Position numbers and translations under genes: made by a program. The notes beneath the pieces are model-generated. The model was not told the DNA's origin. It did no database searches and was given only the letters and a program-made list of their open reading frames with translations. A stretch of DNA of 64,000 bases from [Pasteurella] mairii (GTDB lineage Bacteria > Pseudomonadota > Gammaproteobacteria > Enterobacterales > Pasteurellaceae): positions 310,001 to 374,000 of the forward strand of contig UGSS01000002.1 in the NCBI GenBank assembly GCA_900454475.1, given 5' to 3'. Shown here piece by piece: positions 10,180 through 21,062 of this stretch (position 1 is the stretch's first letter; each line of letters opens with the position of its first letter).

Positions 10180-10698
10180 TTGCGAGTATATAAAAATAAA
10201 GAAGCACTTAAAACAGAAATCAATAAAACATTTGAGAAATATATTTCCGAATTTGATGATATTCCAGAAGCCTTAAAAGATAACCGAGTTGATGAGGTTG
10301 ATAGAACGCCAGCAGAAAACCTGGCTTATCAGGTGGGATGGACAACTTTAGTGCTTAAATGGGAAGAAGGTGAAAGAAAGGGACTTCACGTAAAGACGCC
10401 ATCAGATGACTTTAAATGGAATCAACTTAGTGAGTTATATCAATGGTTTACAGATACCTATGCACATTTATCTCTGCAGGAGTTGAAGGCGAAATTAAAT
10501 GAAAATATTAATTCTATTTGTGCAATGATTGATTCGTTAAGTGAGGAAGAATTATTTAAGCCACATATGAGAAAATGGGCTGATGAAGCGACTAAAACAG
10601 CTACGTGGGAAGTATATAAGTTTATTCATGTGAATACTGTGGCACCTTTTGGCACTTTCAGAACTAAAATTAGAAAATGGAAGAAGATAGTACTATAA
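10180..10698 (+). CDS. ClbS/DfsB-family four-helix bundle protein
   Basis: A 172-residue protein of the DUF1706 (ClbS/DfsB) family. The ClbS member is a cyclopropane hydrolase that protects cells against the genotoxin colibactin; the role of most members is unknown. The segment DRTPAENLAYQVGW and the tryptophan-rich KWEEGERKG and YQWFTDTY stretches are the recognisable features. The start is a TTG directly after a strong GGAGGG ribosome site, a Gram-positive-looking arrangement. It is AT-rich, bounded by two terminators, and inserted between rlmC and glmU beside the altered rlmC end. Transfer from a Gram-positive donor is my inference. Confidence 0.8.
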   Translation: MRVYKNKEALKTEINKTFEKYISEFDDIPEALKDNRVDEVDRTPAENLAYQVGWTTLVLKWEEGERKGLHVKTPSDDFKWNQLSELYQWFTDTYAHLSLQELKAKLNENINSICAMIDSLSEEELFKPHMRKWADEATKTATWEVYKFIHVNTVAPFGTFRTKIRKWKKIVL

Positions 10699-10738
10699 AT
10701 CTCATTCTACAAAATAAAAATTCCAGAAAATACTGACT

Positions 10739-10769
10739 AAAGACGATAGGCAACATTATCGTCTTTTTC
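10739..10769 (+). terminator. intrinsic terminator after the ClbS-like gene
   Basis: AAAGACGAT pairs with ATCGTCTTT across a loop of about ten bases, ending in a T-rich run. Confidence 0.85.
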
Positions 10770-11037
10770 TTTGCGAATTTTATATCAGATGTTCTTGTAC
10801 TTGGTGCATATAGCGAAGTCGGTGTTGTGCTGATTACACCGGATAAGGCGGTAAAAATGGTGATAAGCTCGGATAACACTCGAATAACAAAGGAAAAGTG
10901 CGGTGCTTTTTTTGGCAAGTTTTTAGACATTTCGGGAGAAAGCGCGCTAAATAACAGTGTCGTTGGGACTGTCTATTTCGCGTTTATTGGTTTTATATGG
11001 ACACAGGTCGTGTCCATATAGCCTTTGATAGCGTTCG
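10770..11037. other. non-coding gap with a perfect palindrome
   Basis: A 268-base gap between the ClbS-like gene's terminator and the glmU stop. It contains one uptake signal (about 10,895) and a perfect palindrome at 10,994-11,020. A plus-strand open frame crosses it, but no start with a ribosome site or family resemblance supports it. It may be residue of an inserted segment. Confidence 0.45.
10994..11020. repeat. perfect 11-bp inverted repeat
   Basis: TATATGGACAC and GTGTCCATATA flank a 5-base loop. No T-run follows on either strand, so this is not a standard terminator although it lies just after the glmU stop. It might end glmU transcription weakly, stabilise the 3' end, or be a protein-binding site or mobile-element remnant. 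Confidence 0.6.
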
Positions 11038-12402
11038 TTATGCTTTTTTCGTTGGACGTTTCCAGCCTTGAATATGCTGTTGGCGAACACGGGAGATGAC
11101 CAACTCATTTTCATTGACATCATTCGTGATCGTCGAGCCGGCGCCGATAGTAGAACCGTTGGCAAGGCGAACTGGCGCGACTAATTGGCTATCGGATCCA
11201 ACAAAGACGTTATCGCCGATAATGGTTTTAAATTTGTTGGCACCGTCGTAGTTACAAGTAATCACACCCGCGCCAATATTACAATTGCTGCCGATTTCCG
11301 CATCCCCGACATAGGTTAAATGGTTCACTTTTGAACCTTTGCCGATTTGTGCTTTTTTGATTTCCACAAAGTTACCGATATGGGTTTCTGCCGCCAATTC
11401 TGTCCCCGGACGTAAACGAGAGAACGGACCGATTGCCGCACGTTCGCCGATAGTGGCATCTTCGATTACGGAATAAGGTTTGATGTCCACATCATCCCCA
11501 ATCACGCAATTTTTCAATACGCAGCCCGCGCCGATACGCACACGATTGCCTAATTTTACCTCGCCTTCAATGATCACGTTGACATCAATTTCCACATCTT
11601 TTCCGTGTTCCAATTTACCGCGTAAATCAAAACGTGCCGGATCGATAAGCATCACGCCGGCAAGCAACAATTTGTCTGCTTGTTTGCGTTGATAATAACG
11701 CTCCAACGCCGCCAATTGCAGGCGATTATTGGCGCCTTCTACTTCCATAATATCATCTGCTTGCACCGCAATGACTTGAAATCCGTCTTGATTTGCTAAG
11801 CCAATCACATCCGTCATATAATATTCGCCTTGCGCATTGTTATTGTCCAAACGCGCCAACCATTTTTTAAAACTTGCGCCATCAGAAACCATCACGCCGG
11901 TATTCACCTCGGTAATTTTCAACTGTTCAGCATTGGCATCTTTTTGTTCCACAATGCCTACTACATTGCCATCCTGACGTAAAATACGTCCGTAACCGGC
12001 TGGGTTAAGTAAATCAACGGTCAATAAGGCAATGCCATGCGTTGGTTTGGCGGCAATTAATTTTTGTAAGGTTTCCAAGGTAATCAACGGACCGTCGCCA
12101 TACAGCATTAAAATATTTTCATCATCATGAAAAAATGGTGCGGCTTGTTGCATGGCATGACCAGTTCCCAATTGCTCTTTTTGCAATACCCAATTGACCG
12201 GCTCATCTTTTAAGCGCGCTTGCATTACGTCGCCAGCATGACCATAAATCAAATGAATATTTTGCGGATGAAGTTGTTTTACTGTATCGATAACGTGTTT
12301 TACCATTGGTTTACCCGCAATATTATGTAATACTTTCGGTAAATCCGAATACATTCTTGTCCCTTTACCCGCGGCAAGGATCACCACACTTAAATTTGTC
12401 AT
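11038..12402 (-). CDS. glmU: bifunctional GlmU (GlcN-1-P acetyltransferase / GlcNAc-1-P uridyltransferase)
   Basis: A 454-residue enzyme that makes UDP-GlcNAc for peptidoglycan and LPS. The N-terminal half is a nucleotidyltransferase with LAAGKGTRM and the YGDGPLI segment; the C-terminal half is a left-handed beta helix of hexapeptide repeats (for example IGAGCV, IGNFVE, IGAGVI). Length and architecture are typical. UDP-GlcNAc is also the substrate of NeuC in the sialic acid cluster of this window. Confidence 0.98.
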   Translation of the reverse strand: MTNLSVVILAAGKGTRMYSDLPKVLHNIAGKPMVKHVIDTVKQLHPQNIHLIYGHAGDVMQARLKDEPVNWVLQKEQLGTGHAMQQAAPFFHDDENILMLYGDGPLITLETLQKLIAAKPTHGIALLTVDLLNPAGYGRILRQDGNVVGIVEQKDANAEQLKITEVNTGVMVSDGASFKKWLARLDNNNAQGEYYMTDVIGLANQDGFQVIAVQADDIMEVEGANNRLQLAALERYYQRKQADKLLLAGVMLIDPARFDLRGKLEHGKDVEIDVNVIIEGEVKLGNRVRIGAGCVLKNCVIGDDVDIKPYSVIEDATIGERAAIGPFSRLRPGTELAAETHIGNFVEIKKAQIGKGSKVNHLTYVGDAEIGSNCNIGAGVITCNYDGANKFKTIIGDNVFVGSDSQLVAPVRLANGSTIGAGSTITNDVNENELVISRVRQQHIQGWKRPTKKA

Positions 12403-12566
12403 ATCAAATTTCCTTAGGATTGTGCTAAAAATTGCGCCTTATTTTATAGCATCACATGCAAGAAACAAGCGATTACACCATAAAGTGCGGTTTATTTTGG
12501 GCAAATTTCGCAAATAGATGAATAACGAGTATAATGCCTCGAAACTCACCGAATGAAATAAAAAGC

Positions 12567-13697
12567 ATGGAACATACAGCGTATTATATTGGCGTAATGT
12601 CGGGAACCAGCCTTGACGGAATTGACCTAGCGTTGGTTAATTTTGCCAAAAACTCACCGCGCTTTTTGCCCCAATTGGTGGCAGCAGAGATGCAACCAAT
12701 GCCACAAGATTTGCGTCGCCAATTAAGCGAATTGTTGCGCAGCGGGCAAACCGATTTGCAACAACTGGGCGAGCTGGATCACCGCCTTGGCTTATTGTAT
12801 GCGCAAAGTATCAATCAATTTTTAGCCAAACATCAACTAAATGCGGAACACATTCAAGCGATCGGTTGCCACGGTCAAACTATTTGGCACGCGCCACAAG
12901 GTTCGTATCCCTTTACTATGCAAATCGGCGACGCGAATTTGATTGCTACGCACACGAACATCACCACGGTTGCCGATTTTCGTCGCAAGGATATGGCGTA
13001 TGGCGGGCAGGGCGCACCTTTGGTGCCAGCGTTTCACCAGGCGTTATTTGCTCGTGATGATCGTATGACGGTGGTGTTGAATATCGGCGGAATCAGCAAT
13101 ATTACCCAGCTTATTCCCGAGATGCCAGTGATCGGCTATGACACCGGGCCGGGCAATGCGCTGCTCGACAGTTGGATTGAAAAACAGCTAGGCGAGCCTT
13201 ACGATTGTGATGCGCAGTGGGCAAAAACGGGTAAAATTCATACCGCACTTTTAAGCGAATTGCTAAAAGAGCCTTATTTTGAACACCCGCCGCCGAAAAG
13301 TACCGGACGGGAATTATTTAATTTGACGTGGCTTGATAAAAAATTGCAGTATTTCAGCGCAATTTTGCCACAAGATGTGCAGGCGACGTTGTTAGAATTT
13401 ACTGCGCAATGTAATGCCCAAGCTTTGCGCCAAATTGGGGGGCAATGTGAGTTACCGAAAGTGTTGATGGTGTGTGGCGGTGGGGCGAAAAATCCGTTGT
13501 TAATGCAACGGTTAGCGCTGTTGTCGCCGGAGTGGCACGTGGCGACGACATCTGATTTTGGATTAGATGCGGATTATGTAGAAGCGGCGGCATTTGCTTG
13601 GTTGGCTTATCAACGAATGCACAATTTAAGTGGCAATTTACCTAGCGTCACCGGCGCGAAAAGGGCGGTCAGTTTAGGCGTCATTTATCCGAAATAA
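12567..13697 (+). CDS. anmK: anhydro-N-acetylmuramic acid kinase
   Basis: An ASKHA-fold kinase that opens and phosphorylates 1,6-anhydro-MurNAc to MurNAc-6-phosphate in cell-wall recycling. Visible motifs are the phosphate-binding [12 protein letters not shown] at the N-terminus, GCHGQTIWH, and LNIGGISN plus DTGPGN. The open frame starts at 12,534, but family members begin just before the [12 protein letters not shown] motif, so I place the start at 12,567, giving 376 residues. It works downstream of NagZ. Confidence 0.95.
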   Translation: MEHTAYYIGVMSGTSLDGIDLALVNFAKNSPRFLPQLVAAEMQPMPQDLRRQLSELLRSGQTDLQQLGELDHRLGLLYAQSINQFLAKHQLNAEHIQAIGCHGQTIWHAPQGSYPFTMQIGDANLIATHTNITTVADFRRKDMAYGGQGAPLVPAFHQALFARDDRMTVVLNIGGISNITQLIPEMPVIGYDTGPGNALLDSWIEKQLGEPYDCDAQWAKTGKIHTALLSELLKEPYFEHPPPKSTGRELFNLTWLDKKLQYFSAILPQDVQATLLEFTAQCNAQALRQIGGQCELPKVLMVCGGGAKNPLLMQRLALLSPEWHVATTSDFGLDADYVEAAAFAWLAYQRMHNLSGNLPSVTGAKRAVSLGVIYPK

Positions 13698-13743
13698 GAC
13701 GTTGAACGTAGATAAATTCTGCAAAAAATGACCGCACTTGAGC

Positions 13744-13776
13744 TAAAAAAACTGCCGGCACAAGGTTGTCAGCAGT
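13744..13776 (-). terminator. intrinsic terminator after lnt
   Basis: ACTGCCGGCA and TTGTCAGCAGT form an imperfect stem; on the minus strand it is followed by AGTTTTTTTAGC. It lies directly after the lnt stop and may also slow transcription arriving from anmK. Confidence 0.7.
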
Positions 13777-13790
13777 TTGTGTTAATTAAC

Positions 13791-15311
13791 TTACGTGTTT
13801 TTCACCATTTTTCGCTTAAGCAACCAACCGAAGCCACGCAGTAGAATTAAAAGTGCGGTTAAAAAATACAAAGGTTTGGCGCCTAATGCGGCATAAGGGG
13901 TTTTGCCTGTAGTTGGCGCGATGGTTTGGGTCAGCGTGGTGGTTTCAAATTGAGGCGCTTGAGCAATAATTTTCCCTTTGGCGTTGATAAAAACGCTGAT
14001 GCCTGTATTGGTTGAACGAATTACCGGTTTGCCTAATTCCAACGCGCGCATTCTTGCCATTTGCAAATGTTGCCAAGGACCGATGCTACGCCCGAACCAA
14101 GCGTCGTTAGACAGGGTTAAAATAAAATCGGTTTGATCCGTAAGATTTTGCTGGAGCTGGCTGCCCAAAATGATTTCATAACAAATCGCGGTGGTAAAAT
14201 GGTGCGATTTTGCTAGCAGCGGCGGCTGCACTGCCGCGCCGGATTGAAACGCTGACATTGGCAAATTAAACACCGATCCCAACGGGCGCAACAGGTTTTC
14301 CAATGGCACATATTCGCCAAAAGGCACTAAATGATGTTTATTGTAACGATTTGCGGTGTCCAATTGATAAGGCGCGGCGGGATTGCCGAGATCAATTACC
14401 GAATTAAGGGCTTTTTCGCTGTTTGGATCTTGATACACGGTACCGATCATAACTTCCGTTTGGCTTTGTGCAGCGGCTTGGTGGAGGCTTTGCAAATAAG
14501 GCTGAATATGATTTTCCAAGGTTGGCAACGCCGCTTCCGGTAAAATAATCAGATCACTTTTTCCCAGATGTTGCATGATCAAATTTTGATAAATATCCAA
14601 GGTTTGATAGACATAATCCGGATCCCATTTTAAATGCTGCTCAATATTGCCTTGCGCAAGGGTGATGGTCAGCGCGCGCTCCGGCTGTTCTTGGGTAAAA
14701 TTCAGTTTGCCGGCGTAAGCAGAAAGTCCGCCGACGACAATCCAAGTCAGCACATTTGCCGCCACGATCAGCATCTTTTTCTCGCGGATCGCCACAATTA
14801 GACTAAAAATGACCGCACTTGTCCACATCACGAAAAAGGTTAAACCCTCTACGCCAAAAATCGCGCCGAGACCGGCAAAGGGGCTGTCGATTTGCGTATA
14901 ACCGAATTGTAGCCACGGAAAACCGGTAAAGACCCAGCCACGCAGAAATTCGGTGATGCTCCAAATGGCGGGAAAGAGGGCGAGGCTGCGAACCTCAAAA
15001 CGGCGTACTAAATAGGCAAATAGTAGTGGGTAAAGGGCTAAATATGTCGCCAATAAAACCACTAACAAATAGCTAACCACAAGTGGCGCGCCGCCGAATT
15101 GGTTGATGCTGACGTTTAACCAGCTGACACCGATACTAAAAAAGCTCAAGCCCCATAAAAATGCGCCACAAAGTGCGGTCTTTTTTTGTGGCGTTTTGAC
15201 CACCCAAATCAGCCCAAGTAAGGAAAGATAGGCAACGCCCCAAAGATCAAAAGGGGAAAAGGCAAAAACGCCCAATCCCCCGCTTAATAATGCAATAAGA
15301 TAGGTTTTCAT
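13791..15311 (-). CDS. lnt: apolipoprotein N-acyltransferase
   Basis: Inner-membrane enzyme that adds the third acyl chain to lipoproteins. The N-terminal third has several membrane helices; the rest is a nitrilase-like periplasmic domain with the catalytic Glu in ILPEAALP and Cys in TAICYEIILG. About 506 residues. The frame opens at a TTG, but the ATG at 15,311, three bases after the corC stop, is the better start. The corC-lnt order is conserved in many gammaproteobacteria. Confidence 0.96.
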   Translation of the reverse strand: MKTYLIALLSGGLGVFAFSPFDLWGVAYLSLLGLIWVVKTPQKKTALCGAFLWGLSFFSIGVSWLNVSINQFGGAPLVVSYLLVVLLATYLALYPLLFAYLVRRFEVRSLALFPAIWSITEFLRGWVFTGFPWLQFGYTQIDSPFAGLGAIFGVEGLTFFVMWTSAVIFSLIVAIREKKMLIVAANVLTWIVVGGLSAYAGKLNFTQEQPERALTITLAQGNIEQHLKWDPDYVYQTLDIYQNLIMQHLGKSDLIILPEAALPTLENHIQPYLQSLHQAAAQSQTEVMIGTVYQDPNSEKALNSVIDLGNPAAPYQLDTANRYNKHHLVPFGEYVPLENLLRPLGSVFNLPMSAFQSGAAVQPPLLAKSHHFTTAICYEIILGSQLQQNLTDQTDFILTLSNDAWFGRSIGPWQHLQMARMRALELGKPVIRSTNTGISVFINAKGKIIAQAPQFETTTLTQTIAPTTGKTPYAALGAKPLYFLTALLILLRGFGWLLKRKMVKNT

Positions 15312-15314
15312 CAA

Positions 15315-16199
15315 TTATTCACTGCTTTGTTTGATATTGTTGGCAATTTGCTCATCCGGTACGGTCACACGTAATTGGATAAGACGCCGGCTGTCTGCCG
15401 AGGTGACTTTGATATTGAGGTTTTCTAACACAATTTCTTCGCCCCGTTTCGGCAAATAACCAAAGGCTTGCATCACCACACCGCCAATGGTATCCACTTC
15501 TTCATCAGCAAAATGCGTACCAAATTGTTGATTAAAATCTTCAATATCGGTTAAGGCGCGTACCGCATAGGTATGGCGCGAAAGTTGACGGATATCGGCA
15601 ATTTCTTCTTCATCAAATTCGTCTTCAATATCGCCGACGATTTGTTCCAAAATATCCTCAATGGTGACCAAACCGGATACCGCGCCAAATTCATCCACCA
15701 CAATTGCCATATGGAAACGCTCGGAACGGAAATCTTTTAGCATCCGATCTACCCGCTTACTTTCCGGCACGATCACCGCCGGACGCAACGTAGATAGCAA
15801 ATCAAAGGCTTCCGCATTAGAACGCAAAAATTTCAGCAAATCTTTAGCATGTAGGATTCCGGCGATATTATCCCGTTCGTCGGTCATCACCGGAAAACGC
15901 GAGTGGGCGCTTTCGATAATCGTATTCAGACAAGAATCCAAATTTTGCGAGGTTTCAATAAATACAATTTGCGAACGCGGGATCATAATATCGCGTACGC
16001 GCAATTCGGCGATTTCCATCACCCCCTCAATCATTTCACGGGTATCTTGATCGATAAGCTCGTTTTGTTCCGAATCACGAATGACTTCGACTAATTCATC
16101 ACGATTTTTTAATTCCCCTTGAAACAGACGACCAAATAAAGATTGGAAAAAACTTTTCTTCGTTTCAGTCGAGGGGCTACTCTGATTTTCTTCACTCAT
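15315..16199 (-). CDS. corC: CorC/YbeX-type CBS-domain protein
   Basis: A 294-residue soluble protein with two CBS domains (about residues 70-185; first motif [13 protein letters not shown], second [23 protein letters not shown]) and a C-terminal CorC/HlyC domain. Family members are linked to magnesium/cobalt efflux and, more recently, to ribosome function; the exact role is unsettled. It sits immediately upstream of lnt, probably in one operon. Confidence 0.93.
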   Translation of the reverse strand: MSEENQSSPSTETKKSFFQSLFGRLFQGELKNRDELVEVIRDSEQNELIDQDTREMIEGVMEIAELRVRDIMIPRSQIVFIETSQNLDSCLNTIIESAHSRFPVMTDERDNIAGILHAKDLLKFLRSNAEAFDLLSTLRPAVIVPESKRVDRMLKDFRSERFHMAIVVDEFGAVSGLVTIEDILEQIVGDIEDEFDEEEIADIRQLSRHTYAVRALTDIEDFNQQFGTHFADEEVDTIGGVVMQAFGYLPKRGEEIVLENLNIKVTSADSRRLIQLRVTVPDEQIANNIKQSSE

Positions 16200-16347
16200 A
16201 TTGATATTGCTCTCATGCCGATTTCACCTTGCCGGCATTTTATCTCGGGTTTGTTTTTATTCCCAAACCGGCAGCGATCGATTTTAACGGGAAATGTGGC
16301 GCTTGTTAATCCCTATCTTCGTTTTTTTATTGCCACATTTGCGCTCT

Positions 16348-17424
16348 TTACTTTTTTGGGATAACAAAACTGAATTTTGTCCATTGATAATAACGCTCGC
16401 CGGCTTTGCTCATACCGCCATATTTCCACCATTCCGGATGGTTTGGCGTATCCGGCAAGGCTTGGGTTTCCAATGCAATCCCTGCATAATCAGCATATTC
16501 ATTGCCTTGTCGAGTTAACGTGCCGCCTAAATAATTGGCAGTATAAACTTGGATGGCGGATTGTGAGGTAAAAACTTGCAGGCTTAAACTGCGATCTGGG
16601 GCGGTTAAAATGGCACAAGGTTGCGTTTCTTTGAGTTTACTATCGGTATTTTCAGCGGAATTTAATAAAAAGGCATGATCATAGCCTTTGGTTTCTTGTT
16701 GTTCTTCTTGTAAAAAATTCCGCGCAATGGTTTTTTCCGTACGGAAATCAAAACTGGTTTGATCTACGGATTTCAGCGACGCATTAGGAATGCCTTGATT
16801 GTCCACCGGCAAAAAATGATCAGCGTTCAGTTGTAAAAAATGCGAACGAACATCAGCACCGTTTTCTGCATCATTTAAATTAAAATAAACGTGGCTGGTT
16901 AAATTAAGCGGCGTATCGGCACTTGGTGTCGCTTCAAATTGCACTAACAACGTGTTATCCGCCAGTAATTCATAAGTCAAGTAGACTTCCACACTACCGG
17001 GAAAGCCTTGTTCCAGATCTAAGGCGATATAGGAAAATTGCACAAAATTGGCGGAAAATTCGCGAATTTTCCACCGCACTTTATCAAAACCACGCACGCC
17101 ACCATGCAGTTGATGTTGACCTTGGTTTGACGTTAAACGACGAATACCTTGATCGGCTAACGGATCGGGGTAGCAGGCGTTGGCAATACGATTGGCGTAA
17201 CGCCCAATGGCTCCTCCCATAAAGGCAGTTTGTTTTTCATAATCTTCTGGTCGACAACCGAGTAAGACTTCGCGCAATGCTGTACCGACAGGCACTTGGC
17301 AGGAAATCCAAGTGGCACCCCAATCAAGAAACTGTACCCGCATTCCATTGGGGTTTTGCAGCGTGATACGCTGAAAAGGCTGATTATCTGGGGCGACAAT
17401 GTTATTTTGCAAAATCTCTAGCAT
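16348..17424 (-). CDS. galM: aldose 1-epimerase (galactose mutarotase)
   Basis: Interconverts alpha and beta galactose before phosphorylation by GalK. A 358-residue GalM fold with [22 protein letters not shown], the catalytic-region [10 protein letters not shown] and the late ALETQALPD with the catalytic Glu. Its start overlaps the end of galK by 7 bases and its AAGGAG ribosome site lies inside galK, so translation is coupled. It is the last gene of the galTKM set. Confidence 0.96.
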   Translation of the reverse strand: MLEILQNNIVAPDNQPFQRITLQNPNGMRVQFLDWGATWISCQVPVGTALREVLLGCRPEDYEKQTAFMGGAIGRYANRIANACYPDPLADQGIRRLTSNQGQHQLHGGVRGFDKVRWKIREFSANFVQFSYIALDLEQGFPGSVEVYLTYELLADNTLLVQFEATPSADTPLNLTSHVYFNLNDAENGADVRSHFLQLNADHFLPVDNQGIPNASLKSVDQTSFDFRTEKTIARNFLQEEQQETKGYDHAFLLNSAENTDSKLKETQPCAILTAPDRSLSLQVFTSQSAIQVYTANYLGGTLTRQGNEYADYAGIALETQALPDTPNHPEWWKYGGMSKAGERYYQWTKFSFVIPKK

Positions 17425-18572
17425 AAATGAACTCCTTGAGAGGCGGTGCAGACATAAAAATCTTCTTTTAGCCCAGTTGTTTTTTGGTAATTATCAGCGA
17501 TAATTTGCTGCACTGCTATGACTTTTTCAACCGGCGCTAGGGCGACGATACAGCCCCCAAATCCACCACCGGTCATTCTAGCGCCACCACTGTTGCCAAT
17601 GGCGACTTCTGCCAATTCTACTAAGTAATCAATTTCCGGCACGGTAATCTCAAAATCATCACGCATGGAGGCATGAGATTGGTACATTAATTCGCCTAGG
17701 CGAGTTAAATTGCCTTGTTGTAACGCCTCAACTGCGGCTAAAACCCGTGCATTTTCGGTCACGACATGTCTTGCGCGTTTTGCCATGGCAGGATCAAGTG
17801 CGGTCAATTCTTGCTCTTTTGGGTAAAATTGCTCAACGGACACATCACGCAAGGCTTTGACGCCAAAAAATGCCGCGGCTTGCTCGCATTGTTGGCGCCG
17901 AATATTATATTCACCGTTAACCAAATCATGTTTCACGTGCGAATTTATAATCATCACTGCCACGCCCGGCGGAACCGGCGTTGGTATTGTTTGCAAACTG
18001 CGGCAATCAATCATCAATAAATGATCTTGTTGCCCCAAGGCGGAAATTAATTGATCCATATTGCCACAATTGGCGCCGACAAATTGGTTTTCCGCTTGTT
18101 GCCCGATTAACGCAATGTCCGTATTGCTTAAAGGCAAATTGCCCAATTGTTGGCAAAATTTACCAATAGCGACTTCCAAAGAGGCGGATGAACTTAAGCC
18201 CGCGGATAATGGGACATTGCCGTTAATCACCAAATCCGCACCTTGGGTAAATTGTGGGCAACGGGCTTGAATAAATTTCACCACGCCGCGTACATAGCCT
18301 GTCCATTTTTCGGATGTCGGTACAATTTCTTCGAGCAAGGAAAATTCGTCAAATTGATCCAAATCGGAAGCATAAACCCGAAAAAGCGCATCCGAACGTT
18401 TATCGCCACTTACCGCGGTTCCATAATTAATCGCGCAAGGCATCACAAATCCGTCATTGTAATCGGTATGCTCACCAATGATATTGACTCGTCCCGGAGC
18501 ATATACGTTGAGGGTTGAAGTGCGGTCGAATTTTTGTTCAAAAAGGTGTTTTGCTGTTTGTTGCGGGGTCAT
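17418..18572 (-). CDS. galK: galactokinase
   Basis: GHMP-family kinase of 384 residues making galactose-1-phosphate. Signatures are [17 protein letters not shown], the ATP loop [13 protein letters not shown], and [13 protein letters not shown] near the C-terminus. GGAG precedes the ATG. It follows galT by 54 bases and overlaps galM, consistent with a galT-galK-galM operon. galE is not in the window. Confidence 0.98.
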   Translation of the reverse strand: MTPQQTAKHLFEQKFDRTSTLNVYAPGRVNIIGEHTDYNDGFVMPCAINYGTAVSGDKRSDALFRVYASDLDQFDEFSLLEEIVPTSEKWTGYVRGVVKFIQARCPQFTQGADLVINGNVPLSAGLSSSASLEVAIGKFCQQLGNLPLSNTDIALIGQQAENQFVGANCGNMDQLISALGQQDHLLMIDCRSLQTIPTPVPPGVAVMIINSHVKHDLVNGEYNIRRQQCEQAAAFFGVKALRDVSVEQFYPKEQELTALDPAMAKRARHVVTENARVLAAVEALQQGNLTRLGELMYQSHASMRDDFEITVPEIDYLVELAEVAIGNSGGARMTGGGFGGCIVALAPVEKVIAVQQIIADNYQKTTGLKEDFYVCTASQGVHLC

Positions 18573-18626
18573 GTGCTACTCCAATGTTATCCAATTTGGT
18601 CAATGTTAGGGGATGTCTTTAGCGCT

Positions 18627-19667
18627 TTATTGTTCGCTGTAGTGTATTTCGCTTAATTCGCGTAATCTTGCGGCAGCTTGTTCGGCGGTTAAATCACGTT
18701 GGCTTTCGCCTAACATTTCATAACCTACCATAAATTTACGCACCGTCGCTGAACGCAGTAGCGGCGGGTAAAAATGGGCGTGTAATTGCCAATGGGCATT
18801 ATCTTCGCCATTAAAAGGTGCTGCATGAAATCCCATGGAATACGGGAAAGATACGCCAAATAAATTATCATATTTGGTGGTCAGTTTTTTCAGCACCACC
18901 GCTAAATCTTGCGCTTGCGCTTCGCTTAAATCCGTTAAGCGTTTTATGTGAGTTTTTGGTAATAACAGGGTTTCAAATGGCCATACCGCCCAATAAGGAA
19001 CCAAGGCTACCCAATGTTCGGTTTCCACCACAAGGCGCTCTTTTTGCGTTAATTCACGTTGCACATAATCTACGAGCAATACAGCGCCATGTTGTTGCCA
19101 ATATTTACGTTGTGCCTCATCTTCGCGTTGCACTTCGTTAGGTAAAAAGCTATTTGCCCAAATTTGCCCGTGCGGATGTGGGTTGGAACAACCCATTGCC
19201 GCGCCTTTATTTTCAAAAATTTGCACCCAAGGATATTTGGCACCCAATTCATGCAATTGTTGTTGCCATACTTGAATAATTTGATAAATTTCGACCGCAC
19301 TTAGTAGGGGTAAGGTTTTACAGTGATCCGGTGAAAAACAAATTACCCGACTTTCGCCACGTGCTTGTGATGATTGAAACAAGGGATCGGACGATGCTGG
19401 CGGTGTTGGCGTATCTTCTAGCAGCGCAGAAAAGTCATTTTTAAACACGAAAGGAGTTTGGTAGGCAGGATTTTGTTCGCCGGTAATGCGCCGATTTCCC
19501 GGACAAAGATAACAATTGGCATCATAATGCGGTTTTTGTTCTTCCGCGATCTTTTCCTGTTGTCCTTGCCAAGGACGTTTTGCTCGATGGGGAGAAACTA
19601 AAACCCACTGTTCTGTCAATGGGTTATAGCGACGATGTGGATGTTCGGTCGGCATAAATAAATTCAT
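18627..19667 (-). CDS. galT: galactose-1-phosphate uridylyltransferase
   Basis: Second step of the Leloir pathway, exchanging UMP between UDP-glucose and galactose-1-phosphate. A 346-residue class I GalT with [17 protein letters not shown] at the N-terminus, the CYLCPG zinc-binding region, and the active-site HPHGQIW. A near-perfect AAAGGAGG ribosome site precedes the ATG. It is divergent from galR, with two operator-like sites between them. Confidence 0.98.
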   Translation of the reverse strand: MNLFMPTEHPHRRYNPLTEQWVLVSPHRAKRPWQGQQEKIAEEQKPHYDANCYLCPGNRRITGEQNPAYQTPFVFKNDFSALLEDTPTPPASSDPLFQSSQARGESRVICFSPDHCKTLPLLSAVEIYQIIQVWQQQLHELGAKYPWVQIFENKGAAMGCSNPHPHGQIWANSFLPNEVQREDEAQRKYWQQHGAVLLVDYVQRELTQKERLVVETEHWVALVPYWAVWPFETLLLPKTHIKRLTDLSEAQAQDLAVVLKKLTTKYDNLFGVSFPYSMGFHAAPFNGEDNAHWQLHAHFYPPLLRSATVRKFMVGYEMLGESQRDLTAEQAAARLRELSEIHYSEQ

Positions 19668-19681
19668 GACAGCCTCCTTTT

Positions 19682-19697
19682 TTGAAAACGCTTACAA
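19682..19697. promoter_or_regulatory. GalR-type operator near galT
   Basis: TTGAAAACGCTTACAA, read on the minus strand, gives the core GTAAGCGTTTTC, which matches the GalR/GalS operator pattern and the two other sites in this region. It lies about 15 bases upstream of the galT start. Confidence 0.65.
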
Positions 19698-19798
19698 AAA
19701 TAATGGGTAAAATATACCATATTGTCGGAAATAAACTATTAAGTGGATCACAAATTTGATGAAAAAAGCGAATTTTTCTGTGATATAGGTTTTATTTT

Positions 19799-19816
19799 TG
19801 AAAGTAAGCGCTTTCA
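19799..19816. promoter_or_regulatory. GalR-type operator near galR
   Basis: TGAAAGTAAGCGCTTTCA contains the core GTAAGCGCTTTC and a 6-bp inverted repeat at its ends. It lies about 117 bases from the first operator, close to the spacing used for DNA looping in the E. coli gal operon. Confidence 0.65.
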
Positions 19817-19871
19817 TTTTTACTGAAATTTTATATCATATTCCACGTGATTTTTATCTGATTAGGTGTAT

Positions 19872-20873
19872 ATGATGATTACCATTCGTGATGTGGCTAA
19901 ACAAGCCGGTGTTTCTGTCGCCACGGTATCTCGCGTATTAAACAACGCGTCTTCCAGTGAAAAAGCACGCCTTGCGGTGCAGCGTGCAGTTGCACAATTG
20001 GGCTACCACCCTAATGCCAATGCACAAGCGTTGGCATTACAAAATACGGAGACTATCGGCGTGGTGGTGACGGATGTTACGGATCCTTTTTTTGCTATTT
20101 TAGTGAAAGCAGTGGATAACGTGGCGGAGGAGCATCAAAAAACCATTTTGATTGGAATCGGTTACCATAACGCCGAAAAAGAACGCAAAGCTATTGAAAC
20201 CTTGTTGCGTAAGCGTTGTAGTTGTTTGGTTGTGCATTCCAAAGCCTTGACAGATGAGGAGTTACAAGCCTATTTACAACGTATTCCGGGTATGGTGATT
20301 ATTAATCGTTTAGTACGTGGTTATGAAAACCGTTGTGTGAGCTTAGATAATCAAAAAGGGACATTTTTAGCAACGCAAACCTTAATTCAACTAGGACATT
20401 GCCATATTGGTTATATTGGCTCCACTCATCAAATCACGGATGAAAGCGAACGATTGAAAGGATATTTGACCGCACTTCAACATTATCATATTAAACTTGA
20501 GCCCCATTTTGTCACTCATAGTACGCCGGATTTTGAAGGCGGGGAAAAGGCAATGATCAATTTATTAAGTTATAATTCCAATCTCACAGCGGTGGTGGCG
20601 TACAATGATGGCATGGCGGCGGGAGCGATTTCAGTTCTTAATGAAAATAATATCAGCGTTCCGAAACAATTTTCCATTATTGGTTTTGATGATATGCCGA
20701 TTGCTCGTTATTTGATCCCAAAATTAACAACAATCCGTTATCCCATTGATTTAATGGCAACTTATGCCGCAAATTTAGCCTTAAGCTTAGTTGATAATGC
20801 TATTGAAGAACCGGCATATTTACAATTTAACCCGACATTAGTACAACGGTTTTCGACAGGGCGAGCTAATTAG
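19872..20873 (+). CDS. galR: LacI-family galactose regulator GalR/GalS
   Basis: A 333-residue LacI-family repressor. The N-terminal helix-turn-helix is [22 protein letters not shown], followed by the hinge helix and a periplasmic-binding-like effector domain ([15 protein letters not shown]). The location between galTKM and mglBAC, and the shared operator motif at both, indicate that galactose is the inducer. The start is one of two adjacent ATGs (19,872 or 19,875); spacing to AGG slightly favours the second. Confidence 0.93.
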   Translation: MMITIRDVAKQAGVSVATVSRVLNNASSSEKARLAVQRAVAQLGYHPNANAQALALQNTETIGVVVTDVTDPFFAILVKAVDNVAEEHQKTILIGIGYHNAEKERKAIETLLRKRCSCLVVHSKALTDEELQAYLQRIPGMVIINRLVRGYENRCVSLDNQKGTFLATQTLIQLGHCHIGYIGSTHQITDESERLKGYLTALQHYHIKLEPHFVTHSTPDFEGGEKAMINLLSYNSNLTAVVAYNDGMAAGAISVLNENNISVPKQFSIIGFDDMPIARYLIPKLTTIRYPIDLMATYAANLALSLVDNAIEEPAYLQFNPTLVQRFSTGRAN

Positions 20874-20917
20874 AAAGGCTAAAACTGTGATCAATCCGAC
20901 AATTTTAACTTATTTTT

Positions 20918-20933
20918 TTGTAATCGTTTCCAT
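20918..20933 (+). promoter_or_regulatory. GalR-type operator upstream of mglB
   Basis: TTGTAATCGTTTCCAT carries the core GTAATCGTTTCC, the same pattern as the two sites between galT and galR. It lies three bases before a perfect CRP site. Confidence 0.6.
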
Positions 20934-20936
20934 AAT

Positions 20937-20952
20937 TGTGAAAGAGATCACA
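20937..20952 (+). promoter_or_regulatory. perfect CRP-cAMP site upstream of mglB
   Basis: TGTGAAAGAGATCACA matches TGTGA-N6-TCACA exactly. It lies 111 bases upstream of the mglB start, implying catabolite control of galactose uptake. Confidence 0.85.
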
Positions 20953-21062
20953 GTCTTTCAGGTTATTTTCCTATATTCTTACACTCAATCGCTCGGGGCG
21001 GTACGTTAATCAACGTTGACGAGCATTTACTACGACGAGTCCAGTAACGAAGGAGAGTATTT

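Noticed and set aside
10827-11021. Plus-strand open frame between the ClbS-like gene and glmU
   Set aside because: Starts at a GTG without a ribosome site, includes the palindrome, and has no family resemblance.
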